A DNA stretch of 8,793 nt from Candidatus Poribacteria bacterium (GTDB taxonomy: Bacteria > Poribacteria > WGA-4E > WGA-3G): positions 379 to 9,171 of the forward strand of contig VXXH01000242.1 of the NCBI GenBank assembly GCA_009835515.1, in the 5' to 3' direction. Shown in pieces: positions 1-5,746 of this stretch. A program made the position numbers and the translations under genes. The notes under the pieces were generated by a model. The model was given only the letters and a program-made list of their open reading frames with translations. It was not told the DNA's origin and did no database searches. Numbering within the stretch: position 1 is the stretch's first letter; every line of letters begins with the position of its first letter.

Positions 1-1
1 G

Positions 2-217
2 AAGCGCAAGCGCAAACTCCTGCTAAATCGTCGAGAGATCACGAAACTTGAACGTTCAATCCGTTCAAAGGGAATGACGATCGTTCCGACGCGCGCGTAT
101 TTCAGCAACGGTAGGGTGAAGGTAGAATTGGCTGTTGCAATGGGTAAGCGGCTTTACGATAAACGCGATAAGATTGAACGTGAAGCAACCGCAAATGAGA
201 TACGGGCATACAATTAA
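2..217 (+). CDS. smpB: SsrA-binding protein SmpB, C-terminal part (5' end outside window)
   Basis: SmpB binds the tRNA-like domain of tmRNA and delivers it to stalled ribosomes in trans-translation. Only the last 71 codons are present, and the frame is open to the left edge. Visible family features are the [10 protein letters not shown] segment near the start, then [11 protein letters not shown], then [18 protein letters not shown], which leads into the basic C-terminal tail. That tail is disordered in solution and becomes helical in the mRNA channel. The gene ends with TAA at 215-217. Its RNA partner ssrA starts 143 bases downstream on the same strand, an arrangement seen in many bacteria. 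I see nothing broken in the part that is present. The identification rests on recognising these motifs by eye. Confidence 0.95.
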   Translation, partial: KRKRKLLLNRREITKLERSIRSKGMTIVPTRAYFSNGRVKVELAVAMGKRLYDKRDKIEREATANEIRAYN

Positions 218-325
218 CAACGTTCTAAAAAATCGCCAGTCGCAGAACGATTATCGGTTTTACAACCCTTTTAGGCGTTGGTGTGTAGGATGAAAAATAT
301 ACGTTACTGCCACAAAATTCTCTGA

Positions 326-353
326 CTGATGGCTGATGACTGACCACTGATTA
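326..353. repeat. Four tandem 7-bp repeats, CTGANNN
   Basis: Four consecutive heptamers read CTGATGG, CTGATGA, CTGACCA and CTGATTA, with a further CTGA just before them at 322-325. The array ends 7 bases before the mature 5' end of tmRNA, so it occupies the place where the ssrA promoter would be expected. No convincing -10/-35 pair is visible in or around it. The rest of the 218-360 interval holds only a weak 6-bp inverted repeat (221-226 with 244-249) and nothing else I can support. Degenerate heptamer arrays between genes are known in some bacterial genomes. Their function here is unknown. Confidence 0.6.
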
Positions 354-360
354 CCATTTT

Positions 361-711
361 GGGGGTGTCAAGGTTTCGACGAAGGTAAATGAGATATAGG
401 TTGCATGCCGAGGTCTCCGCAGGCCTCGTTAAATAGGCGGAACACTTATAATTGCTGATGAAGAATTAGCACTAGCTGCCTAAACGCGGCTACGCTTGAC
501 CGACCTGCTGCCCGTCAGGGAAGTTAAAGCGTCGTAATACGGGCTAGCCGCTCGCTCATTCTCAAGGGGCGTGCCGCGAACCACTTTTGAGATAGCCTAT
601 TCTGAATCCTGCACAGGGGAGGCTTATAGGCGAATCTTAAAACCTGTGATAAGCATGTAGTAGCTTCTATTGAAATGCCTTCGGACGCGGGTTCGATTCC
701 CGCCACCTCCA
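361..711 (+). ncRNA. ssrA: Transfer-messenger RNA (tmRNA, one-piece)
   Basis: tmRNA enters stalled ribosomes as an alanyl-tRNA mimic and then serves as a short mRNA for a degradation tag. The 5' end GGGGGTG pairs with CACCTCC at 704-710 to form the acceptor stem, leaving an unpaired A at 711. The terminal CCA is not encoded and must be added after transcription. The 5' region has the GGTTTCGACG segment, and the 3' end has GGACGCGGGTTCGATTCCCGCC, which forms the T arm. AAGCATGTAGTAG at 651-663 matches the conserved block before the 3' tRNA-like part. A pseudoknot-like stem (CGAGG with CCTCG, about 409-429) precedes the tag frame. The length of 351 nt is typical. smpB lies directly upstream. 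No obvious Rho-independent terminator follows, and the next gene starts 52 bases later. Confidence 0.97.
436..483 (+). other. tmRNA proteolysis tag reading frame
   Basis: In the frame ending at TAA (481-483) the codons read GGTLIIADEELALAA. The last four residues, ALAA, are the degron recognised by ClpXP and related proteases. The frame is closed upstream by TAA at 430-432, so the resume codon is probably GGC at 436 or GGA at 439. The sequence alone does not decide between them. Alanine from the charged tmRNA is added before the first encoded residue. The acidic ADEE stretch before the hydrophobic end is usual. The TLII segment is more hydrophobic than the middle of many tags. Confidence 0.8.
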
Positions 712-763
712 TTTCCACAACTGATTCTGTTCTTGCCGACAATAGATTTGGTCGCGAAATAAC

Positions 764-1144
764 ATGGCTGAATTTACGAACATGCCACCTCGTATTCAAA
801 AAACTGTGCGAGCGCATACAGGCGAGGATGAAGATGTCTGTTTGTGCCTCCTCGGGCGTTCAGATTTGCTGCGTCCGGATTTCGTTTTTATCACGACGCG
901 GCGGGTGCTGGTTTTAGATGAACGGTATATAGGCAGCCTCGCCGTTTCTTATGCGAATATCCGGTGTAATCTGTTGTTCACCGAGATTCGTGATGTGAAA
1001 TTGGTCCGCCAGTTCAGACATCGGCTACTCAGACAAGCGAGGCTTGAAATTAGCGTTCTGCGTAATGTCCATTGGATTGATAATATCAACTTCCGTTCGG
1101 CACGCTGTGCCTACATCTACATTACGGATCGGATTGCAAAGTAG
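764..1144 (+). CDS. Small PH-like domain protein
   Basis: A 126-residue soluble protein with no signal peptide or membrane helix. Its layout resembles short bacterial PH-like (YokE/bPH type) domains. There is a charged opening (GEDEDV, about residues 22-27), then a strand pair with [19 protein letters not shown] (about 35-53), where the 'F-I-T-T-R-R-V-L' pattern is the typical signature. After that come [12 protein letters not shown] and [11 protein letters not shown], where the strand that sets the fold edge would lie. Such domains often bind membranes or protein partners, but no ligand can be read from the sequence. ATG 764 has no Shine-Dalgarno sequence. ATG 782, in the same frame, is an alternative and also lacks one. 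The stop is only 9 bases before the next gene, so the gene probably belongs to the flotillin operon. The family call is tentative. Confidence 0.6.
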   Translation: MAEFTNMPPRIQKTVRAHTGEDEDVCLCLLGRSDLLRPDFVFITTRRVLVLDERYIGSLAVSYANIRCNLLFTEIRDVKLVRQFRHRLLRQARLEISVLRNVHWIDNINFRSARCAYIYITDRIAK

Positions 1145-1153
1145 AAGAAAACC

Positions 1154-1903
1154 ATGAAAGAATTCCTGACTTATTTCCTTGCCTCGTATAATGTCTGGTT
1201 TACGGCACCGTTGACGATTGTGTTCATATTTGCGCTCTTTCGACTTGCTATGGGAGCAATGGACTTCGGTGATGCGGATGCAGACGCAGATGTAGATGCG
1301 GATGTAGATATAGACGCGGATATAGATATAGACGCGGATATAGATATAGATGCCGATGTAGACGTGGATGCCGATATAGATGCCGATATAGATGCGGATG
1401 CGGATGTGGCTGTAGATGCGGGGGGGCAGGGCTTCTCTTTCGGCGACGTATTTGGGTTCCTGAATGTTGGGAGAGTCCCGTTGATGGTTGTGCTGATGTC
1501 GCTATTTGGGACATGGGGTGTTGCTGGACTTATTGCCAACGCATCCCTTAATGTTCCAGAAAGACCCGGGTGGGTTTGGATATCGTGTGTTATTGCGCTT
1601 TTCTGTTGTTTTGTCTGTACGCGCTATATATCTCTCGCCCTTTCAAAACTATTCCCTGAAAGCGAGAGAGCCATCAGCGATGTACATCTCCTCGGTTTAA
1701 GTGGACGCGTTATTAGTGGACAAATTACAACGACTTTTGGTACCGCTCGTGTGCAAGTTCCGGATGGTCCAGAATTAACTGTTAGTTGCCGCACCAAATC
1801 CGATGAAGCCACTCCTGTCAAAGGAGATACTGTGATTCTCGTAAACTATGATCGTACAAAGCGGATTTTTGATGTGAGGAAAAGTGAAGTTGATTCGCGC
1901 TAA
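1154..1903 (+). CDS. YqiJ/NfeD-like membrane protein with OB fold and Asp-X repeat
   Basis: A 249-residue protein with three predicted membrane helices, at about residues 15-36, 105-128 and 136-160. An Asp-rich repeat (residues 40-84) lies between the first and second. A C-terminal soluble domain (about 175-245) opens with [10 protein letters not shown] and contains the short strands and the [12 protein letters not shown] segment expected of an NfeD/YqiJ OB fold. Proteins of this kind are usually encoded beside flotillins and are thought to act with them in membrane microdomains. Here the flotillin gene follows 26 bases downstream. If the OB domain is cytoplasmic, three helices would place the Asp repeat in the cytoplasm too, which is inference. 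The start ATG is 9 bases after the upstream stop and has only a weak purine-rich stretch before it, so translational coupling is likely. The protein is longer than E. coli YqiJ (about 209 residues), mainly because of the repeat. Confidence 0.78.
   Translation: MKEFLTYFLASYNVWFTAPLTIVFIFALFRLAMGAMDFGDADADADVDADVDIDADIDIDADIDIDADVDVDADIDADIDADADVAVDAGGQGFSFGDVFGFLNVGRVPLMVVLMSLFGTWGVAGLIANASLNVPERPGWVWISCVIALFCCFVCTRYISLALSKLFPESERAISDVHLLGLSGRVISGQITTTFGTARVQVPDGPELTVSCRTKSDEATPVKGDTVILVNYDRTKRIFDVRKSEVDSR
1271..1405 (+). repeat. Asp-X codon repeat inside the YqiJ-like gene
   Basis: For 45 codons every second residue is Asp, giving 23 Asp, and the residues between are only Ala, Val or Ile. 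At DNA level this is a degenerate 6-bp repeat of GAY followed by GCN, GTN or ATA, with internal near-copies such as GATATAGATATAGACGCG. The reading frame is kept because any change in number by the 6-bp unit is in frame. The repeat lies in the loop between the first and second membrane helices. The D-x-D-x-D pattern resembles metal-binding loops, but metal binding is not shown. Confidence 0.9.
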
Positions 1904-1914
1904 TTCAGTGTTGT

Positions 1915-1921
1915 AAAGGAG
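1915..1921 (+). promoter_or_regulatory. Ribosome binding site that fixes the flotillin start
   Basis: AAAGGAG lies 8 bases before ATG 1930. A TTG at 1924 in the same frame would leave only 2 bases and can be discounted. The flotillin therefore starts at 1930. Confidence 0.8.
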
Positions 1922-1929
1922 AATTGAAC

Positions 1930-3825
1930 ATGAATGCCAGTTTGTTTTTCACCATTATCGGCAGTGTTGTTGCTCTGATCGTTATTTTTCTGTTAGTCTA
2001 TCGTTCGTTCTATAAAAAGGCACCCGCGGATGCGGCGTTAGTTATCTCTGGTGGACGAAAAAAACGCGTCGTCTTTGGTGGGACCCTTATTAACCCAATT
2101 ACCAACACGCATCAACTCATTTCCTTAAATACGCTCCAGTTACCTGTTGAACGTACGGGACAAGGCGCGCTGATTACAAAAGACAGTTTACGGGTTGATA
2201 TAGAGGCGCAATTCTATGTCAAAATTGAACCCAACGAACAAGATGTACTCAAAGCTGTCGCAAGTCTTGGTGATAAAACCCTAACCCCGGAAGCAGTTAA
2301 TAAACTCCTTGAAGGTAAACTTGTCGGGGTCCTACGAAGCGTCGCTGCAACTATGGACCTCCAAGAACTGCACGAAAAGCGCCAAGAATTTTCTGACCAA
2401 GTTCAGGAAGCCTGTCGCGATGACCTTGAGCAAAACGGCTTTAAATTAGAAAGCGTTGCTGTCACGAACCTTGACCAGACCCCGCTTGATGCGCTTGACG
2501 AGAATAACCGTTTTGATGTTGTCGCAATTCAGACGATCAAGCAAGAGGTTGAAGATAAGCAAACGCAAACGGCTCGGATTGAGCACGAAAACAAGGTGAA
2601 GCGTGAAGAGGATCGTCTCAAAGCCGAACTTGAGATTAAGCAGCGCGAGGAGGAGACGGAAACGGAAGGGTTAGAGGTCGAGAGACGGCTTGAGTTTGCA
2701 CAAGAAGAGCAACGGAAAGCCATCGCTACGAACAAGGCAGAACAGGAACGCGAGGTTGAAGCACACAAACTTGAGCAACTGCAAGCTGTTGAAGAAGCGC
2801 GCATCAAACAGGAAGAGGCGGTCAAGTCCTCGGAGATTATGCAGAAGCAGCGGTTAGAGACCGCTCGGATTGAACAGGAACGCCAAGTCGAAGAGACAGA
2901 AATTGCACAAAAGCAGGCAATCGAAATTGCACGTGTGCAACAAGAACAAACGGTTCAAGAAGCAGAAATCGAGCGTAATCTTTCTGTCGAAACTGCCAAG
3001 ATTGAGCAGGAACGCGCTGTAGAGGAAACAAGCATCGCGAGTAGAATCGTTCTCGTTGAGAAAGATCGCGAGGAAAAAGAGGCGCAGGCCGAAAACGCAG
3101 TCCAGGTTTCAATCAAAGAGAAGGAACGTGAGGCGGCACTCACTGAACTCTTGGAGGTGAGTGCACAAAAGGCGAGAGCCGAAGCAGCAGTTTCAACAGC
3201 CGAAGCTATTGAGGAAGCCGAACGTCAAAGCAAAATCGAACTGATCCGTGCGGAGCAAGAAGCCGATGAGGAACGGATTGCCAAAGAGCGCAATGCGGAT
3301 GCAGAGGCATACGCTGTTATAGAAGCCGCCAAGGCAGCCCTTGAAGCCGCTGAACTTGAGGCGCAGGCACAGAGAATTCTCGCAGAGGCACTGCTCGTTG
3401 AAGCGAAAGCGAAGGCTGATGGTGAAGAGGCCTCTATTGCTGCGAAGAATCAGGCGGATTCAAAAGTTCTCGTGAGTGATGCTATATTGGCACTCGTGGA
3501 ATCACTCCCTGAGGTGACAGGCGAATTGATGAAACCCGCGGAACGCATTGAAAGCATACGGGTCCTTGACCTCGGAAACAACGGCAATGGCGGCGGCGGT
3601 ATGAACCGTGTTCTCAGTTCGATTGTCAACGCTGGGGCAGCCGTACCCTTGCTCAAGGAGATTGTTGGATTCAGCGGTTTAGACACCGAAAAGATTGCCC
3701 GGACTGTTCGGGATTACGCTTCCGGATTGGCGGTGGATGCGCAAGTCAGTTCAGATGGTTCACCTGATGCCGGATTGGCGGTGGATGCGCAAGTCAGTTC
3801 AGATGATTCACCTGATGCCGATTAA
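1930..3825 (+). CDS. Flotillin family protein (SPFH domain, YqiK-like)
   Basis: Flotillins form large membrane-bound assemblies that organise membrane microdomains. This 631-residue protein starts with a membrane anchor (about residues 5-25), followed by an SPFH/Band 7 domain (about 32-200) that opens with PADAALVISGG and contains LITKDSLRVDIEAQFYVKI. A very long charged coiled coil runs from about 205 to 510, rich in Glu, Gln, Arg and Ala, with a clear 22-residue period at 254-385. The C-terminal part has the SLPEVTGELMKPAERI segment typical of flotillins, a glycine-rich linker (NGNGGGG), and a hydrophobic segment (SSIVNAGAAVPLLKEIVGF). The tail holds a 16-residue duplication. The protein is longer than E. 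coli YqiK (about 550 residues), through both the coiled coil and the tail. The gene follows a YqiJ-like gene at 26 bases, the same order as yqiJ-yqiK. A strong hairpin lies 14 bases after the stop. Confidence 0.9.
   Translation: MNASLFFTIIGSVVALIVIFLLVYRSFYKKAPADAALVISGGRKKRVVFGGTLINPITNTHQLISLNTLQLPVERTGQGALITKDSLRVDIEAQFYVKIEPNEQDVLKAVASLGDKTLTPEAVNKLLEGKLVGVLRSVAATMDLQELHEKRQEFSDQVQEACRDDLEQNGFKLESVAVTNLDQTPLDALDENNRFDVVAIQTIKQEVEDKQTQTARIEHENKVKREEDRLKAELEIKQREEETETEGLEVERRLEFAQEEQRKAIATNKAEQEREVEAHKLEQLQAVEEARIKQEEAVKSSEIMQKQRLETARIEQERQVEETEIAQKQAIEIARVQQEQTVQEAEIERNLSVETAKIEQERAVEETSIASRIVLVEKDREEKEAQAENAVQVSIKEKEREAALTELLEVSAQKARAEAAVSTAEAIEEAERQSKIELIRAEQEADEERIAKERNADAEAYAVIEAAKAALEAAELEAQAQRILAEALLVEAKAKADGEEASIAAKNQADSKVLVSDAILALVESLPEVTGELMKPAERIESIRVLDLGNNGNGGGGMNRVLSSIVNAGAAVPLLKEIVGFSGLDTEKIARTVRDYASGLAVDAQVSSDGSPDAGLAVDAQVSSDDSPDAD
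2689..3084 (+). repeat. Six 22-residue coiled-coil repeats in the flotillin
   Basis: Residues 254-385 divide without gaps into six blocks of 22 residues (66 bp). Five of them start with Val, and several have a common core such as VEETEIAQ in the first half and ARIEQER in the second. Examples of second halves are ARIKQEEA, ARIEQERQ, ARVQQEQT and AKIEQERA. Twenty-two equals two hendecads (11 residues), not a multiple of seven. DNA copies have diverged, so the repeat is old and kept at protein level. The same spacing may extend to residues on either side with weaker similarity. Confidence 0.8.
3722..3817 (+). repeat. 48-bp tandem duplication at the 3' end of the flotillin gene
   Basis: Copies at 3722-3769 and 3770-3817 differ at a single base, G at 3758 against A at 3806, which changes Gly to Asp. 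Each encodes 16 residues containing GLAVDAQVSSD and SPDA, and the duplication keeps the frame. It ends just before the stop codon. The near identity suggests a recent event, unlike the old 22-residue repeats in the same gene. Confidence 0.95.
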
Positions 3826-3839
3826 TTGACATTTTTTGT

Positions 3840-3892
3840 GAAGGTGAGTAGGGGTTGGGTAACCCAACCCCTACATCCCCACCTTCTCTTTT
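3840..3892. terminator. Long hairpin after the flotillin gene, probable terminator and possible dispersed palindrome
   Basis: The inner palindrome at 3848-3874 has 13 perfect base pairs around a single central base, starting GTAGGGGTTGGG and ending in its complement. An outer 7-bp stem, GAAGGTG (3840-3846) with CACCTTC (3880-3886), extends it with small bulges. TCTTTT follows at 3887-3892. Its position 14 bases after the flotillin stop and its stability fit a transcription terminator, although the T run is short and interrupted. The shape also resembles the palindrome at 4903-4931, so it may belong to a repeat family. Confidence 0.65.
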
Positions 3893-3959
3893 GAATAGAT
3901 ACTGGCGGGGTCACCAAGCGACGGTGCCTTAAACGCTGGGCGTATGAAAGGATGCACAC

Positions 3960-4481
3960 ATGGATACTGAGAAACAGACGAAGACTGAAGTTAAAGTTCA
4001 TTTTCTCTCTATTGATCGGGGGACAGGCGCGCCAATCGTAGTCCTGAAAGAGAAAGAGGACAGTCTAAACCGGATACTGCTAATTTGGATCGGCGAATCG
4101 GAGGCGGCAGCTATTCAGATGCATTTGGAAAATGTAGAACTCCCGCGCCCGATGACACACGATTTGCTGAAAAATATGATTCAGACGCTTGCGGCAAAGG
4201 TCATAAATGTGTGTGTACACTCGGTTGAACAGCTGAATAATCGCTGGACATTCTATGCACACATCACTTTGGAAGTGAATGATAAGCCGATTGAGGTGGA
4301 TTGCCGTCCGAGTGACGCTATTGCACTTGCGCTGCGCTGCGAAGTACCTATCTATATTGCCGAAAACGTGATTGCAGACCACGGATTCTCTGAACAAGAA
4401 CTTGAGAAAGGCGAGCAGCACGACCCGAAAGATGTTTTAGAGAATTTAGATGACGACACGCTGAAGCAGTATACAGTGTAG
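3960..4481 (+). CDS. Bifunctional nuclease family protein (DUF151/BFN domain)
   Basis: A 173-residue protein with the BFN (DUF151) domain at about residues 9-140. Recognisable pieces are APIVVLKEKE, then LLIWIGESEAAAIQMHLENVE and PRPMTHDLLKNMI. Further on come VHSVEQLNNRWTFYAHITLE and the well conserved VDCRPSDAIALALR followed by VPIYIAENV. Members include a Thermotoga protein of known structure and plant proteins with reported RNase and DNase activity. The bacterial role is not settled. An acidic C-terminal tail (about 142-173) follows, and there is no UVR domain as some relatives have. AAAGGA at 3947-3952 lies 7 bases before ATG 3960, a good start signal. The gene is separated from the flotillin by the hairpin at 3840-3892, so it probably has its own transcript, but no clear promoter is visible. 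Confidence 0.9.
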   Translation: MDTEKQTKTEVKVHFLSIDRGTGAPIVVLKEKEDSLNRILLIWIGESEAAAIQMHLENVELPRPMTHDLLKNMIQTLAAKVINVCVHSVEQLNNRWTFYAHITLEVNDKPIEVDCRPSDAIALALRCEVPIYIAENVIADHGFSEQELEKGEQHDPKDVLENLDDDTLKQYTV

Positions 4482-4495
4482 CCTAAATTATAAGC

Positions 4496-4804
4496 GTGCC
4501 AGATTGTGGCTCTATCCCGTGTGTATGGGAACCCACCCGTACACTTCTTGATCCACCTTTTAATCAGGATAAAGCTTACAATGCGTGGGATGATAACATG
4601 CCGCCCGAAAAGTATTGGGAATGGATGCGCCATATCTGTGCAAAGGTGTATGCATTGACTTCCGATGGCAGTGCAATTTATTTCATGCAACGCGAGAAGA
4701 ACACCGAATTCGTTCTGCAGTGTCTACGCGATGCTGGATGGACTTTCCAAAATCTGATTATCTGGAAAAAGAAAACCTCTGAACCTTTATCGGCGGCGCG
4801 ATAA
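4496..4804 (+). pseudogene. Remnant of an N4/N6-type DNA methyltransferase
   Basis: The translation contains LLDPPFNQDKAYNAWDDNMP, in which DPPF is the catalytic motif IV of amino-methyltransferases that modify adenine N6 or cytosine N4. It continues with a segment typical of the DNA_methylase family, including IYFMQREKNTEFVLQCLRDAG and FQNLIIWKKKTS. Then it stops at TAA 4802-4804. Full enzymes of this type need more sequence after this point, including the FxGxG-type motif I that binds S-adenosylmethionine, and none is seen. In the same frame beyond the stop, up to TAG 4904-4906, LKRPRIYRR faintly resembles what follows in relatives, which would suggest decay by stop codons. The only start is a GTG at 4496 with no ribosome binding site, and residues before DPPF do not resemble a normal N-terminus. 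An alternative is a small expressed protein, which I consider less likely. Confidence 0.7.
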
Positions 4805-4902
4805 CATGAAAGGGAAACGGGTTGTTATCTGGTGCTTAAGCGTCCGAGAATTTACAGAAGGACAGGGGTGGCGGAAAGTGCCTGTGATTCAGTGAAAGTG
4901 AA

Positions 4903-4931
4903 GTAGGAACAGACTTTTAACCTGTCCCTAC
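4903..4931. terminator. Imperfect palindrome between convergent genes, possible bidirectional terminator
   Basis: Read on the minus strand, GTAGGGACAG pairs with CTGTTCCTAC over 10 positions with one G-T pair, around a 9-base loop. It sits between the methylase remnant (plus strand) and the end of the SIMPL gene (minus strand, stop at 4951-4953), where a terminator would serve both sides. There is no real T run, so this is a weak terminator by classical rules. It shares the outer GTAGGG and CCTAC bases and central TTAA/TAA-like core with the palindrome at 3848-3874. Confidence 0.5.
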
Positions 4932-4950
4932 AAGTTTCGTTAAGAAGACC

Positions 4951-5691
4951 TTACTCAATCTCATAAACGATGGTGACGTTTATGGTGATAGTGAGTTCAC
5001 CGGCTTGGATAGGCGTTGAACTACGAGCACTCTCATCAGCAGCGAACTCGGCAGCTTCAGCATAGGCGATGGGGGGACCTGAAGCATGCGATGTTTCTGT
5101 GATCGTGATAGGTTTTCCGAGCGTCACACCACTTGCCTCCGCTAAAGTTTGTGCCTTCGCTTCAGCATTCTTTACTGCTAAGGCACGCGCCTGTGCTTGT
5201 AAAGGTGTGGGATCCTCAATCATAAATTGGATGTTGTTGACAACGACAATATCTCCGCCGGCTGCAGTGGCATCGTCAATTATATCGCTAAGGCTTTCTA
5301 AATCTTGGACCTTCGCGCTAACGGTGTTGTTCACCCTGTAACCACGCAGAACCCGTCCTTCCTCCGTGTAGTCGTACTGCGGATAGATACTGAAGTTCTC
5401 GGTTTGGATGTCGTTTTCAGCGATGTCGTTGGCTTTCAGAGAGTCTATTACCGCTGTCATTGCGCTCGCGGCTGCCTCCCGCGCTTCCTCGACTGTCTCT
5501 TTCTCGACAGACACCCCTAAGTTAAGCCTTGCTATATCCGGTTCACCTGTGACCGAACCATTTCCAGTGACGTGGATGCTCCTGCTCTCCGGTGATGGAA
5601 CTATTGGTGATATGATTTGTGGGTCACATCCGGTGAGAATTATGGCGAGTAGCGCACTAAAACCTAAACACACGCATTTAAATTTATTCAT
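4951..5691 (-). CDS. SIMPL-domain (DUF541, YggE-like) lipoprotein
   Basis: A 246-residue exported protein. It has a lipoprotein signal with the lipobox LTGC (residues 19-22), so Cys22 should be lipidated, and Asp follows at position +2. The SIMPL domain covers about residues 38-246. Visible features are IHVTGNGSVTGEPDIARLNLGV at its start, the 'A...A.....VI.SLKANDIAENDIQT' helix-loop segment, the YPQYDYTEEGRVLRGYRVNN stretch, and the AQARALAVKNAEAKAQTLAE helix near 165-185. Related proteins (E. coli YggE, Brucella BP26) are periplasmic and linked to stress tolerance, and BP26 forms channel-like oligomers. The biochemical role is unclear. AAGGAGA lies 6 bases before the ATG. The gene is 55 bases after the DUF4340 gene and is probably the last gene of that operon. 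Confidence 0.92.
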   Translation of the reverse strand: MNKFKCVCLGFSALLAIILTGCDPQIISPIVPSPESRSIHVTGNGSVTGEPDIARLNLGVSVEKETVEEAREAAASAMTAVIDSLKANDIAENDIQTENFSIYPQYDYTEEGRVLRGYRVNNTVSAKVQDLESLSDIIDDATAAGGDIVVVNNIQFMIEDPTPLQAQARALAVKNAEAKAQTLAEASGVTLGKPITITETSHASGPPIAYAEAAEFAADESARSSTPIQAGELTITINVTIVYEIE

Positions 5692-5746
5692 AATAAATCT
5701 CCTTGATGCGGGATCTGTGCCGCGATTTCCATATCTGATAGGTCCA

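Noticed and set aside
221..249. Inverted repeat CGTTCT/AGAACG after smpB as a terminator
   Set aside because: The stem is 6 bp with a 17-base loop and no T run follows. This is within chance expectation.
524..817. 97-residue minus-strand reading frame across ssrA, containing GIEPASEG
   Set aside because: It is antisense to the tmRNA 3' half. The GIEPAS-type peptide is a well-known artefact of translating the complement of T-arm sequences.
675..917. Plus-strand reading frame of 80 residues starting inside ssrA
   Set aside because: It begins within the tRNA-like end of tmRNA, overlaps the PH-like gene in another frame, and has no ribosome binding site or family resemblance.
1271..1405. CRISPR-like or intergenic tandem repeat
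   Set aside because: The units are 6 bp, have no spacers, and lie in a coding frame that is fully maintained.
1171..1539. Minus-strand frames rich in Ser-Ala-Ser-Ile and His-Leu repeats
   Set aside because: They are only the complement of the Asp-X codon repeat of the YqiJ-like gene read in other frames.
2529..3143. Minus-strand frames rich in Ser, Cys and Arg
   Set aside because: They are antisense to the Glu/Gln/Arg coiled-coil coding sequence of the flotillin and have no independent support.
3826..3831. Perfect TTGACA directly after the flotillin stop as a -35 element
   Set aside because: At 17 bases downstream there is only TAGGGG, within the palindrome, and no acceptable -10 sequence.
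4800..4829. Inverted repeat GATAACA/TGTTATC at the end of the methylase remnant
   Set aside because: The 7-bp arms are separated by 16 bases and no flanking duplication or T run is visible, so neither an insertion end nor a terminator can be supported.
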